Notes: generated by a model from the letters alone, not told the origin. Positions 18,523-25,528 are shown, counted from the first letter of the stretch. The stretch: 64,000 nucleotides of DNA from Mycolicibacterium gadium (GCF_010728925.1 NZ_AP022608.1:3100001-3164000), one strand, 5' to 3'. Numbers and translations: made by a program.

Positions 18523-19062
18523 ATGCCAAAGATTGAAGCCGGTGATGTTGTCACCGCGCGTGAGCTCGCCGACATCCACGACAAGCTGGTACGCGTTCCC
18601 GACCAGGATCGTCTCGTACATTTGCAGTTCCGCCGTTTCGCCGGCTGCCCGATTTGTAACCTGCACTTGCGGTCGATCAGCGGGCGACACGACGAGATTA
18701 TTGCCGCGGGAGTCCGCGAGGTTGTGGTGTTTCATTCGAGCGCCGAGGCGATGCGTGAGTTTCAGTCGGAGCTGCCGTTTACGACGATCGCCGACCCCGG
18801 TAAGCATCTCTACCGCGAGTTCGGTGTTGAGTCTTCGCCGATGGCCTTGCTGAGCCCGCGCGCCATGTTGTCGGCCGCGCGCGGCATGAAAGGGCACCCG
18901 ATGCGCGGCGCGGCCGGGCGCGGCGAGGACCACCTCGGTTTGCCCGCAGACTTCCTCATCGGTCCCGATGGTCGCGTTTTGGCAACCAAGTACGGCCGTC
19001 ACGCCGACGATCAGTGGTCGGTAGACGAGCTGTTGGAGCACGTCAGCACGGCCACCCGATAG
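18523..19062 (+). CDS. peroxiredoxin-like (AhpC/TSA family 2) protein
   Basis: The 179-residue protein has a thioredoxin-fold peroxiredoxin-like domain. FRRFAGCPICNLH (about residues 34-46) holds a CxxC in place of the usual peroxidatic Cys motif, and a late GPDGRVLATKYG segment is typical of the fold. Such proteins reduce peroxides or act as thiol oxidoreductases. The start at 18523 (MPKIEAGDVV) is preferred; a TTG at 18511 in frame is possible. Operator site 1 lies just upstream, so it is a probable member of the Crp/Fnr regulon. It converges with the small secreted-protein gene at 19079. Confidence 0.72.
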   Translation: MPKIEAGDVVTARELADIHDKLVRVPDQDRLVHLQFRRFAGCPICNLHLRSISGRHDEIIAAGVREVVVFHSSAEAMREFQSELPFTTIADPGKHLYREFGVESSPMALLSPRAMLSAARGMKGHPMRGAAGRGEDHLGLPADFLIGPDGRVLATKYGRHADDQWSVDELLEHVSTATR

Positions 19063-19078
19063 GTCGAGCTGCGTGATA

Positions 19079-19348
19079 TCAGCAGCTGACCCGGAGGCAG
19101 ACCGCGGGAGACTCGCCCGTGGCGGCGGACGAGTGGTTCGGTCCAACCGAGCTGACCGTGCATTCGTCTAGTGGAGTGTTGCCGGCCTGTTTCAGGACGA
19201 CGGTGTAGCCGCTAGCCAGCAGTGAATTCACTGTTTCTTGCGCCGTGCCGACGCCGGACGGCGCCGTGATCGCTGGAGACGCTGATCCCACGGCCGCAGC
19301 CGCCGCCAGACCGCTGGTCGCAATCATTGCGAATGCCAATCTTCTCAT
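19079..19348 (-). CDS. small secreted protein, paralogue A
   Basis: The 89-residue precursor has a signal peptide (MRRLAFAMIATSGLAAAAAV, cleavage probably near residue 28). A short domain follows with QETVNSLLASGYTVVLKQAG, then a Cys pair (DECTVSSV and the C-terminal LRVSC), likely a disulfide. This family of tiny exported proteins is common in mycobacteria and has no known function. A GAGAGG ribosome-binding site precedes the ATG. It is a paralogue of the next gene upstream on the same strand. Confidence 0.75.
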   Translation of the reverse strand: MRRLAFAMIATSGLAAAAAVGSASPAITAPSGVGTAQETVNSLLASGYTVVLKQAGNTPLDECTVSSVGPNHSSAATGESPAVCLRVSC

Positions 19349-19464
19349 CGCCGTGCCTCTCGTTCGACGGCAGGGGTCGCGGGTTATTCCCGCGGTTGGA
19401 GCCGAATGTCACTGTGCGCCAGTTCATTCAGTGTCCGATCGCGACAGAGTCGCCGGGCAAGATG

Positions 19465-19779
19465 TCAGCACGCAGCGTCGAGGTAGATGGTGCGTCCGGT
19501 GATGGTGGTGTGGACGCCGCCGCGGTCTGGGCCTCCGATGACCTGGCCGGTGGTGCGGGTGTAGGTCTGGCCGTCTCGCACCGCGCTGATGCTGCATTGG
19601 CTGAGTGAAGCGTTACCGACCTTGTTTACGATCACCGTATAGCCTTGGGCCTGCAGCCGATTGATGGTGTCTTGCGCCGTGCCGACCTGAGTCGGCGCCG
19701 CCGACGCTGGTGATGCCAGTGCGAATGTCGCAGCGGCCAAACCGGCGGTTGCAATCGTCGCGAAAGTGACCTTCCTCAT
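19465..19779 (-). CDS. small secreted protein, paralogue B
   Basis: The 104-residue precursor has a signal peptide (MRKVTFATIATAGLAAATFA, with a probable AxA site near residue 28). Its mature domain, QDTINRLQAQGYTVIVNKVG and SQCSISAV, is clearly related to the neighbour at 19079, with a longer tail ending LDAAC. The start at 19779 is chosen for the signal peptide and an AGAAGG ribosome-binding site. Operator site 2 lies 107 bases upstream, so it may belong to the island regulon. Function unknown. Confidence 0.78.
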   Translation of the reverse strand: MRKVTFATIATAGLAAATFALASPASAAPTQVGTAQDTINRLQAQGYTVIVNKVGNASLSQCSISAVRDGQTYTRTTGQVIGGPDRGGVHTTITGRTIYLDAAC

Positions 19780-19886
19780 GTTCGTGCCTTCTGCTTTGTG
19801 CAGATGAAGCATGTCTGTCCGAGGTCTCGGGGCATGTTCATCCATGAACCACAGTGACCGAAAGCCAACCGATTTCGCTGTTGAAT

Positions 19887-19902
19887 TGTCTTTCCGCTGA
19901 CA
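19887..19902. promoter_or_regulatory. island palindromic operator, site 2
   Basis: TGTCT-TTCCGC-TGACA matches nine of ten arm bases. It lies between the divergent genes at 19779 and 20061, nearer the minus-strand gene. Confidence 0.55.
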
Positions 19903-19981
19903 CATCTCACGCAGGTCAGGAGTGCTTTTCTCGCGGTCCCCGAGCCCTCTGGTTGCCCGGCGTACAGCACGCCCAGCAGGG

Positions 19982-19997
19982 TGTCAGCACGGTGACA
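19982..19997. promoter_or_regulatory. island palindromic operator, site 3
   Basis: TGTCA-GCACGG-TGACA has perfect arms. It ends 63 bases before the DUF427 gene. Confidence 0.7.
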
Positions 19998-20060
19998 TTC
20001 CGCTCGCGCCGGTGGGTCGACGAATGCACTGTTGGTAGACAACTATTGAGGAGATCGCTG

Positions 20061-20408
20061 ATGATTCGTGCAGTGTGGAACGGAACAGTCGTCGCCGAAA
20101 CGCCGAGGACGGTGCGGGTCGAGGGAAACCACTACTTCCCTCCCGACTCCGTTCGTCGCGACTTTTTCCTGGACAGCGCCACCAAGTCGGTATGCCCGTG
20201 GAAGGGACTGGCCCACTACTACACCCTGACGGTCAACGGCGACGTCAACCCTGACGCGGCGTGGGACTACCCGAAGCCGAGCCCGCTTGCCCGCCGCATC
20301 AAGAACCATGTGGCGTTTTGGAACGGCGTTGAGATCCAAGGTGAACCGGAAGGCCCGCGCCGCGGATTGGCCGACCGGCTGCCGGCCTGGCTGGGCGGTA
20401 GGCAGTGA
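20061..20408 (+). CDS. DUF427 domain protein
   Basis: The 115-residue protein is almost entirely one DUF427 domain: MIRAVWNGTVVAE, NHYFPPDSV, then KSVCPWKGLAHYYTLTVNG and PDAAWDYPKP. DUF427 proteins are small beta-rich cytosolic proteins of unknown biochemistry. The ATG at 20061 follows a good GAGGAG. Its stop overlaps the GTG of the MerT-like gene (GTGA), so the two are co-translated. Operator site 3 upstream places the pair in the Crp/Fnr regulon. Confidence 0.85.
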   Translation: MIRAVWNGTVVAETPRTVRVEGNHYFPPDSVRRDFFLDSATKSVCPWKGLAHYYTLTVNGDVNPDAAWDYPKPSPLARRIKNHVAFWNGVEIQGEPEGPRRGLADRLPAWLGGRQ

Positions 20409-20812
20409 CTCGACGCGCCGATGGTGTTGTTGGGCAAGGCCAATCCGTAAACCAATCGGCGGTCGACGCCGCCAGTGACCGGCTTCCGGTGTGGCGGATC
20501 GGCATCACCGGCGGCGTCGTCGGACTCCTGTGCTGCGTCGGTCCGACGGTTCTGGGCATGCTGGGGATTATCAGCGCCGCAACAGCATTCGCCTGGGCCA
20601 ACAACCTGTACGACAACTACGCCTGGTGGTTCCGGTTGGGCGGACTGGCGGTGCTCGCGGCGCTGGTCTGGTTATCACTGCGCCGTCAACGCCAGTGCAG
20701 CGTCGACGGAATCCGCCGCCGCCGAAAGCGACTGATTGCGGTGTTCGCGATCGCTATCGGCACCTACGCGGCGTTGTATGCCGTCACAACCTGGCTGGGC
20801 ACCTTCGTGTGA
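20405..20812 (+). CDS. small membrane protein with a MerT-like CCVGP motif
   Basis: The 135-residue protein has about four hydrophobic helices. The first carries GLLCCVGPTVLGMLGI, which resembles the vicinal-Cys CCxGP motif of MerT-type mercuric-ion transporters; a middle helix is AWWFRLGGLAVLAALVWLSL and the last ends at the C-terminus. In MerT the Cys pair passes Hg(II) to the inner helices. The resemblance is short, so soft-metal transport is only a hypothesis. It is coupled to DUF427 by a GTGA overlap and converges on the regulator gene. Confidence 0.6.
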   Translation: MTRRADGVVGQGQSVNQSAVDAASDRLPVWRIGITGGVVGLLCCVGPTVLGMLGIISAATAFAWANNLYDNYAWWFRLGGLAVLAALVWLSLRRQRQCSVDGIRRRRKRLIAVFAIAIGTYAALYAVTTWLGTFV

Positions 20813-20828
20813 ACGCTCAATGGGGTGG

Positions 20829-21554
20829 TTACGCTGCTTTGGCCCGGAGGCGGTCGACGTCGAGGATGTCGATTCCGGCGTAGTGGATGGCGATGAGTTG
20901 GTCTCGTTCGAGTTCTTTGAGAATCTTGTTCAACGACGGCCGCTGCACACCCAGCATGGCGGCAAGGGTCCGCTGCGCGAGTTGGACTGAGCCATCGACG
21001 GATTCGTCGAGCAGCAGCTGTGCGACCTGAGCCGGCAGCGGCCGACCCAGCATGGCGACCAGCCGGCCCTGGCCGGCCGAAACGCGTTGAGCGACCGACG
21101 ACAACCAACGACGCGCAATGTTCGGGTGAGTGGCAACGAGCGTTTCGAATGCGTTTCGGTCCAGGCATAGGCACGTGCTGTCATGAAGTGCACGCGCGGT
21201 GTAGGCATTGGGCATTTCCAGCAGCAGCGCGATGTCGCCGTCGACGTCGCCGGCGCGCATGATATCGACCACGACGCGTCGACGGCCCGATCCGACCGCG
21301 AGTTCGATCTGCCCCTGACGAACGATCCAGACTCCGGTTGGTGCTTGCCCAGCGGCGAATAGCACTGTGCCGGTGGAAAATTCCCTGGAGACAAGCGTTC
21401 CGGCCAGCGCGGTGACGTCTCCTGGCGACAACGGTGCGGCGGCACCGCGACCGACACAGCGGGCCACCCAGGCGGCATGGCGGATCTGAGCGTCCTCGGG
21501 GCTCTCTCCGCCAGCGAGCGCGCGTATGGCGTGTCGGATCGGGTGTTCGGGCAT
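20829..21554 (-). CDS. Crp/Fnr family transcriptional regulator, probable master regulator of the island
   Basis: The 241-residue protein has a cyclic-nucleotide-binding-like sensor domain (about residues 45-145, with [20 protein letters not shown]), a dimer helix, and a C-terminal winged helix-turn-helix ([20 protein letters not shown], about residues 192-211). In the recognition helix the Glu that E. coli Crp uses in SRETVGR is Pro (VQRPSLNK), which fits a half-site other than TGTGA. Cys33, Cys128 and Cys130 could sense redox state or bind a metal; no four-Cys Fnr cluster is seen. Two palindromes, TGTCA-N6-TGACA and a near match, lie just upstream, suggesting autoregulation. Confidence 0.88.
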   Translation of the reverse strand: MPEHPIRHAIRALAGGESPEDAQIRHAAWVARCVGRGAAAPLSPGDVTALAGTLVSREFSTGTVLFAAGQAPTGVWIVRQGQIELAVGSGRRRVVVDIMRAGDVDGDIALLLEMPNAYTARALHDSTCLCLDRNAFETLVATHPNIARRWLSSVAQRVSAGQGRLVAMLGRPLPAQVAQLLLDESVDGSVQLAQRTLAAMLGVQRPSLNKILKELERDQLIAIHYAGIDILDVDRLRAKAA

Positions 21555-21581
21555 CGTCCTCTCCAGTGGATCCGCCTATGG

Positions 21582-21597
21582 TGTCATCCTGCCGACA
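21582..21597. promoter_or_regulatory. island palindromic operator, site 4
   Basis: TGTCA-TCCTGC-CGACA matches nine of ten arm bases. It lies 27 bases before the regulator start (minus strand) and 31 bases, about three helical turns, from site 5. Confidence 0.6.
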
Positions 21598-21612
21598 ATC
21601 GCAAGCAACGAC

Positions 21613-21628
21613 TGTCATATTCCTGACA
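21613..21628. promoter_or_regulatory. island palindromic operator, site 5
   Basis: TGTCA-TATTCC-TGACA has perfect arms. It ends 74 bases before the membrane-protein gene at 21703. Confidence 0.7.
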
Positions 21629-21702
21629 ATCTGGCGGTAGAGGCGGTGGGTTTCGCGGTTTCCTTCCAGGCAGACACGTACAACCCAACGGAAGGAACAC
21701 AC

Positions 21703-22305
21703 ATGTCTTCGGCTGCGTCAAACAGCACGCCTGCCGTAGCGAAGGCGGGCGGCCGGACGCTCGTAACCGCCGCGGTCTGGGGTGCCATGGCCGGTGTTGG
21801 TGCGTCGCTGGTGATGGCGATGTACGCGATGATCGCTGCGTGGACGTATCAGCACACCGGATTCTTCACGCCCCTGTACCACATCGCGGCGACGTTCGCC
21901 GCACCCGACACGATGATGACGTCGATGGAAGCGGCGATGGCCGGTAACTCGTTCACATTCGTGTTCGGTCCGGCGCTGCTCGGTGCGATGATCCACATGA
22001 TGGTGGGCGCGATGTACGGTGCGGCGTTCGCCGTCGTAGCGCACCTCCTGCGGTGGCACGGAGTGGCGCTGGTAGGAGCGGCGATGGTCTGGGGCCTGAT
22101 CGTTTTCGCAATCAGCGCCTGGATCGGATTGCCCGTCGCGGCCGCACTGTTCGGCGGCGGTGACCCGATTCGCAACATGGCCAGCATGGTCGGGTATCCG
22201 ACATTCATCGTTGAGCATCTGATGTTCGGTGCCGCACTGGGGATTCTTCTCCTCGGCGCAGCGCGCAACAGTGCGGCGCGGACCGGGAGCGCACCACGCG
22301 GATAA
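21703..22305 (+). CDS. polytopic membrane protein of unknown function
   Basis: The 200-residue protein has four to five transmembrane helices, for example VTAAVWGAMAGVGASLVMAM, MVGAMYGAAFAVVAHLL, VWGLIVFAISAWIGLPVAAA and HLMFGAALGILLLGA. Many Met and His residues lie in or near the helices (AMIHMMVGAMYG, HGVALVG). This could mean a copper or other soft-metal site, but no known metal-transport motif is complete. The ATG at 21703 follows a strong GGAAGGA. It is divergent from the regulator gene, shares the two operators with it, and is followed directly by the NrtS-like frame. Confidence 0.75.
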   Translation: MSSAASNSTPAVAKAGGRTLVTAAVWGAMAGVGASLVMAMYAMIAAWTYQHTGFFTPLYHIAATFAAPDTMMTSMEAAMAGNSFTFVFGPALLGAMIHMMVGAMYGAAFAVVAHLLRWHGVALVGAAMVWGLIVFAISAWIGLPVAAALFGGGDPIRNMASMVGYPTFIVEHLMFGAALGILLLGAARNSAARTGSAPRG

Positions 22306-22397
22306 CCGATGACGCGGGATGGCGCAGGCCGGCCGAGGCGGTCGGCCTGTTCCTGCGTGGCCACACGCTGCGCACCGCCATACCGACGGCACTGATC

Positions 22398-22592
22398 GTG
22401 GGAAGTGTTCTGTGCGCAGTCAATCAGGGCGCGACGCTGCTCGCAGACCAGGCGACGGCGGGCACCTGGGTACGCATGGCGATCAACTACATGGTGCCGT
22501 TCCTCGTCGCCAGCATCGGTTATCTCGGGGCCCACCACATCCGACGTCGCGAACTTCAATCTCCACAGCGCCGTCGTAAACCTGAGCAATAG
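22398..22592 (+). CDS. NrtS-like nitrate/nitrite transporter frame lacking a normal start
   Basis: The product resembles NrtS, a tiny nitrate/nitrite transport protein: VLCAVNQGATLL, then AINYMVPFLVASIGYLGAH, with two hydrophobic helices. The similarity clearly begins earlier, at about base 22341 (GLFLRGHTLRTAIPTALIVG), but no ATG, GTG or TTG occurs in this frame between the upstream in-frame stop at 22212-22214 and the GTG at 22398. So either the GTG gives a shortened 64-residue protein, an unusual codon such as the ATA at 22302 is used, or a one-base indel separates the start. It follows the membrane-protein gene in the same operon and in a different frame. Confidence 0.6.
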   Translation: MGSVLCAVNQGATLLADQATAGTWVRMAINYMVPFLVASIGYLGAHHIRRRELQSPQRRRKPEQ

Positions 22593-22725
22593 GTAGGCCA
22601 AACCGGCCCTCACGGTTGACATACGGGACCCAACTGAAAATCGGCGTTGTCGCGTTCCGCGCGATGTGGAATGACCCACGTGCGGTTAAAGCAGCGTTGC
22701 GCAGGCTGCTCGTCGGTCGGGACGC

Positions 22726-22739
22726 CGGGGCTAGCCCCG
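22726..22739. terminator. perfect GC palindrome next to the tetR stop
   Basis: CGGGGCTAGCCCCG can fold as a five-pair GC stem with a CTAG loop, directly after the minus-strand TetR stop codon and downstream of the plus-strand NrtS frame. It may end transcripts from either side. There is no U-rich tail. Confidence 0.35.
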
Positions 22740-23360
22740 CTAAGCTGACCCCCGCCACCGGCGCAGTTCACGGGTGATCGACCGGAGCCCGTCGCGTGCG
22801 GCTACGGCATCGCCCGCCCTCGACGCGGCAAGGGCGCCGAATAGTGCCGCCTGGATCAGCCGGGCGCGGTCCGCCGCGGACCCCACTTCGATGTCTCCGT
22901 TATCAGCCGCCACATCGAGTGCGGACTTAAGGGCGCGTTCGATCCTTCGCCGATACGTTGCTGTCCGCCGCTGCACCTCGGGGACACCATCGCCGACCTC
23001 CACCATGGTGTTGACCATGAAGCACCCCGACGGCGAGGCAGGGTCATCGATCACGGCCCGAACCCGACCGACGAATCGTTCGACGTCGGGCAGACCGCGA
23101 GTTGCCGACTCGAGCTCGCTGAGCATCCCACTCATCTCGCACTCATAGCGCGCCAACGCCGCGTCAAGGACGCCTTGCTTGCTTCCGAACGCAGCGTAAA
23201 GGCTCGACAGGCTCAAGCCGGCATCCGCTGCGAGCTCTTCAACATTCGTCGACCGAAAGCCACGGCTCCACAACGCACGCTCGAGCGCGGCGGTCGCGGC
23301 GTCGAGGTCGAACTCGCGCGGGCGGCCGCGCTTTCGCGGGGAGGCAGGACTCATTGACAT
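22740..23360 (-). CDS. TetR family transcriptional regulator
   Basis: The 206-residue protein has a typical TetR N-terminus: KRGRPREFDLDAATAAL, a helix-turn-helix ELAADAGLSLSSLYAAFGSK, then a C-terminal domain of the TetR_C class with a SGCFMVNTMVEVGDG stretch. Proteins of this type often respond to electrophiles or quinones. Its start at 23360, or 23354, is preceded by TAGTAT, consistent with a nearly leaderless transcript. It is divergent from the AhpD-like/redoxin pair and is their likely repressor. No Crp/Fnr palindrome lies between them, so this cassette is wired separately. Confidence 0.85.
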   Translation of the reverse strand: MSMSPASPRKRGRPREFDLDAATAALERALWSRGFRSTNVEELAADAGLSLSSLYAAFGSKQGVLDAALARYECEMSGMLSELESATRGLPDVERFVGRVRAVIDDPASPSGCFMVNTMVEVGDGVPEVQRRTATYRRRIERALKSALDVAADNGDIEVGSAADRARLIQAALFGALAASRAGDAVAARDGLRSITRELRRWRGSA

Positions 23361-23392
23361 TTCGGAATGAATACTACACAATTATGAATATT

Positions 23393-23406
23393 GGAGCAGA
23401 TACTCC
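23393..23406. promoter_or_regulatory. candidate TetR operator
   Basis: GGAG and CTCC arms flank six bases (GGAGCAGATACTCC), between the divergent tetR and AhpD-like genes and just after an AT-rich promoter region. Confidence 0.35.
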
Positions 23407-23430
23407 GTAAATAAGAGAAGGTGAAGCGAC

Positions 23431-24006
23431 ATGCCCCATTCCGAACGCGCCCTCACACTGCCGCCCCGCGACGTCGGCGACGCTGATCCGGCGATCGTGG
23501 CGATTCTCACCAAGGCCCGATCCAAGCTCGGCTTTGTGCCGAATATGTACCGGAACATGGCCAACGCGCCGGGGCTGCTCGAGACGTACATGGTTGGATA
23601 TGACGCCTTTCGAGGCGATTCGGGACTGAGCCCGGCCGAACAGGAAACGGTGCTTCTGGCAATCAGCCGCACGAATGGCTGTGAGTATTGCGTCGCCGCG
23701 CACAGTACGATCGCGGATCGGTCGGGCGTACCGGCCGAAGTCACCGATGCGCTCCGGGAAGGTCATACGATCCCCGACGCTAGGTTGGACGCACTCGCCG
23801 CCTTCACCACGACGATGGTCCAGTCTCGTGGACTGCCGGCCGCCGCCGAGCTCGACGCCTTCTTCGCAGCAGGGTTCACCGAGTCCGACGTGCTGCAGGT
23901 ACTGCTTGCGATCGCCATCAAGACGATCAGCAATTACACCAATCACCTGTTCCACACCGAGGTCGACGGCGCGTTCGCGAGTCGGCTCTGGGAGGCGCGA
24001 TCATGA
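23431..24006 (+). CDS. carboxymuconolactone decarboxylase/AhpD-like protein
   Basis: The 191-residue protein has the AhpD-like all-helical fold with the redox pair CEYC and a downstream His in NGCEYCVAAHSTIA (about residues 86-98). That is the catalytic arrangement of AhpD-type peroxidase partners and related thiol oxidoreductases. An AGAAGG ribosome-binding site precedes the ATG. The ATG of the next redoxin gene overlaps its stop (ATGA). Divergence from the TetR gene suggests induction by an electrophile or peroxide. Confidence 0.85.
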   Translation: MPHSERALTLPPRDVGDADPAIVAILTKARSKLGFVPNMYRNMANAPGLLETYMVGYDAFRGDSGLSPAEQETVLLAISRTNGCEYCVAAHSTIADRSGVPAEVTDALREGHTIPDARLDALAAFTTTMVQSRGLPAAAELDAFFAAGFTESDVLQVLLAIAIKTISNYTNHLFHTEVDGAFASRLWEARS

Positions 24007-24692
24007 GCGTGACACGCGCCGACAACGACTACCGCTTCACACATCCCACGACGGCGATGGTGCTGCGCGACATGCGGATCCCCCGCACCGACCCTGGTCC
24101 CGGCGACCTCATTCCCGACTTCAGCGTGACGACGACTGACGGAACCGACATCGACAACGCCAGTCTTCGCCGCGACGGCAGACCGACCTTGATCGTGTTC
24201 GGCTCGATGACCTGCCCGGTCACCGAGAGCGCCGGCGACGGCCTGCGCGAGCTGCATACGCGTTACGGAGACCGGGTTCGCTTCGTGCTGATCAACGTCC
24301 GCGAGGCACATCCGGGCGCATCCACACCGCAGCCACAGACCGAACGCCAGAAGGCCGAACACGCGTCACTGTTGAAGCAGCATCACCGCTTGCCGTTCGA
24401 GGTCGCAACGGACGATCTCGACGGCACGCTGCATCGCGCGTTCGGGCCACGGCCGAGTTCGGCGTACATGGTCACCCCGTCCGGCGAGATCACCTTCCGC
24501 GCCCACTGGTCCAACGTCACGCCCGCCATCGAAGAGGCGGTGGCAGCCGCGGCAGCAGGTCGTCGCCCGCCACGTACCGAGGTCAACCAGACGGTGCAAG
24601 CGATGGCGCGCATGACCGGTTACGCGGGGTCGCAACAGCCGGCAGGGGTGCCGTCTTCGACACATGGAAGGCGGCACCGCCGTTCGGCGTGA
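24003..24692 (+). CDS. thioredoxin-fold redoxin resembling the iodothyronine-deiodinase family
   Basis: The 229-residue protein has a thioredoxin fold with LIVFGSMTCPVTESAGDGL, where one Cys occupies the place of the catalytic Cys or Sec of deiodinase-like redoxins, and VRFVLINVREAHPG, the second family motif. The tail after residue 190 is basic and low in order. It probably works as a peroxidase or reductase together with the AhpD-like protein, to which it is coupled by a four-base overlap. Physiological substrate unknown. Confidence 0.75.
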   Translation: MSVTRADNDYRFTHPTTAMVLRDMRIPRTDPGPGDLIPDFSVTTTDGTDIDNASLRRDGRPTLIVFGSMTCPVTESAGDGLRELHTRYGDRVRFVLINVREAHPGASTPQPQTERQKAEHASLLKQHHRLPFEVATDDLDGTLHRAFGPRPSSAYMVTPSGEITFRAHWSNVTPAIEEAVAAAAAGRRPPRTEVNQTVQAMARMTGYAGSQQPAGVPSSTHGRRHRRSA

Positions 24693-24811
24693 TGATCGCT
24701 ATTTCGAAACTGTTCGGCTTTCTCCGGCCCGTCCATAGGGGCATCGCAGTCATGATCACGATCGCATTGGTGATGGTGGTTGTGGCAATGGCACTCATCG
24801 TGTTCGTCTGA
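24692..24811 (+). CDS. 39-residue single-pass membrane peptide
   Basis: An ATG overlaps the redoxin stop (TGATG). The frame reads MIAISKLFGFLRPVHRG, followed by one strongly hydrophobic helix up to the C-terminus (ITIALVMVVVAMALIVFV). The coupling and the clean amphipathic-plus-membrane pattern suggest a real small membrane protein, perhaps an anchor or partner for the two redox proteins. It is too short for homology to help. Confidence 0.5.
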   Translation: MIAISKLFGFLRPVHRGIAVMITIALVMVVVAMALIVFV

Positions 24812-24837
24812 CCAGAGCAGCGGCTTCATGGGCTGCA

Positions 24838-24853
24838 TGTCAGTGCGCTGACA
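24838..24853. promoter_or_regulatory. island palindromic operator, site 6
   Basis: TGTCA-GTGCGC-TGACA has perfect arms. It sits directly upstream of a good promoter, TTGACA (24859-24864) and TATTCT (24884-24889). Confidence 0.7.
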
Positions 24854-24858
24854 TACCT

Positions 24859-25097
24859 TTGACAATGCCCCGCACGCTCGCGCTATTCTCGGCCAGCACG
24901 CCGACACGCCACAGGAGGTCCTGCAACGCCAACCTTAGGCAACACTGTAAGCGTCGCGGAGGTTGAATTGGGTTTGCATGAGGTTCGCTTACCCGCGAAT
25001 GGTCAGCTACCTGACAAAACTTGTTGCAAGCAGGCAAGATTGGAGATCTCGTAGTCGGATACGTTGCACGTGTGTATTCGCAGCTTGAGGAGATGCA
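24859..25097 (+). promoter_or_regulatory. promoter and long untranslated leader before the glutaredoxin gene
   Basis: TTGACA and TATTCT with a 19-base spacer predict a transcript starting near 24896, about 200 bases before the glutaredoxin ATG. The leader contains AGGAGG at 24913-24918 followed only by a five-codon CTG frame, and the inverted repeat GTAAGCG (24947-24953) and CGCTTAC (24986-24992). It may be a structured leader or a small RNA. Operator site 7 lies inside it. Confidence 0.35.
25001..25016. promoter_or_regulatory. island palindromic operator, site 7
   Basis: GGTCA-GCTACC-TGACA matches nine of ten arm bases. It ends 81 bases before the glutaredoxin gene. Confidence 0.5.
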
Positions 25098-25394
25098 ATG
25101 ACCGAGTCGCACGCCGCGGACCCGATCGTCGAGGTGTACTGGCGGCCCGGCTGTCCATACTGCCGCATGCTGCTGCGCCCCTTGCGACGCAGCGGTCTGC
25201 GGTTGCGCGAGATCAACATTTGGGAAGATCCAGTGGCCTCCGCGCGCGTACGCTCGGTCGCCAACGGAAACGAGACCGTTCCAACGGTTTTCATCGGGGA
25301 CCACGCCATTGTCAATCCGACCCTGCGGCAGGTGCTTGCGGCGGCGCGGGGCGAGCCGGAGCCCACTCGATGGTGGTCCCAGTGGAGGCGCTAA
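25098..25394 (+). CDS. glutaredoxin/mycoredoxin-like protein
   Basis: The 98-residue thioredoxin-fold protein has the active site CPYC (VYWRPGCPYCRMLL, about residues 13-26) and the cis-Pro motif TVPTVFIG. Mycobacteria lack glutathione, so the partner is probably mycothiol, as for mycoredoxin-1, although that protein has CGYC. It reduces mixed disulfides in the cytosol. A GAGGAG ribosome-binding site supports the start. Operator site 7 upstream puts it in the Crp/Fnr regulon. Confidence 0.85.
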   Translation: MTESHAADPIVEVYWRPGCPYCRMLLRPLRRSGLRLREINIWEDPVASARVRSVANGNETVPTVFIGDHAIVNPTLRQVLAAARGEPEPTRWWSQWRR

Positions 25395-25437
25395 CCGCGC
25401 CCGTCACCACGTTGCACCCAAGTGACGTCCCCCAGAC

Positions 25438-25453
25438 TGTCAGCACGCTGACT
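25438..25453. promoter_or_regulatory. island palindromic operator, site 8
   Basis: TGTCA-GCACGC-TGACT matches nine of ten arm bases. A -10-like TAAGGT lies at 25483-25488, and the MFS gene starts 75 bases after the site. Confidence 0.65.
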
Positions 25454-25528
25454 ACAGCGGCGACCACGCCGCCGCCCGCGCATAAGGTGCTCAAGCGTCG
25501 CTGACCACGGGCGCATGGGGAGGATTCG

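Noticed and set aside
19463..19478. Half operator TGTCA-GCACGC-AGCGT
   Set aside because: Only one arm is kept and it overlaps the end of a coding sequence, so it was not counted among the ten sites.
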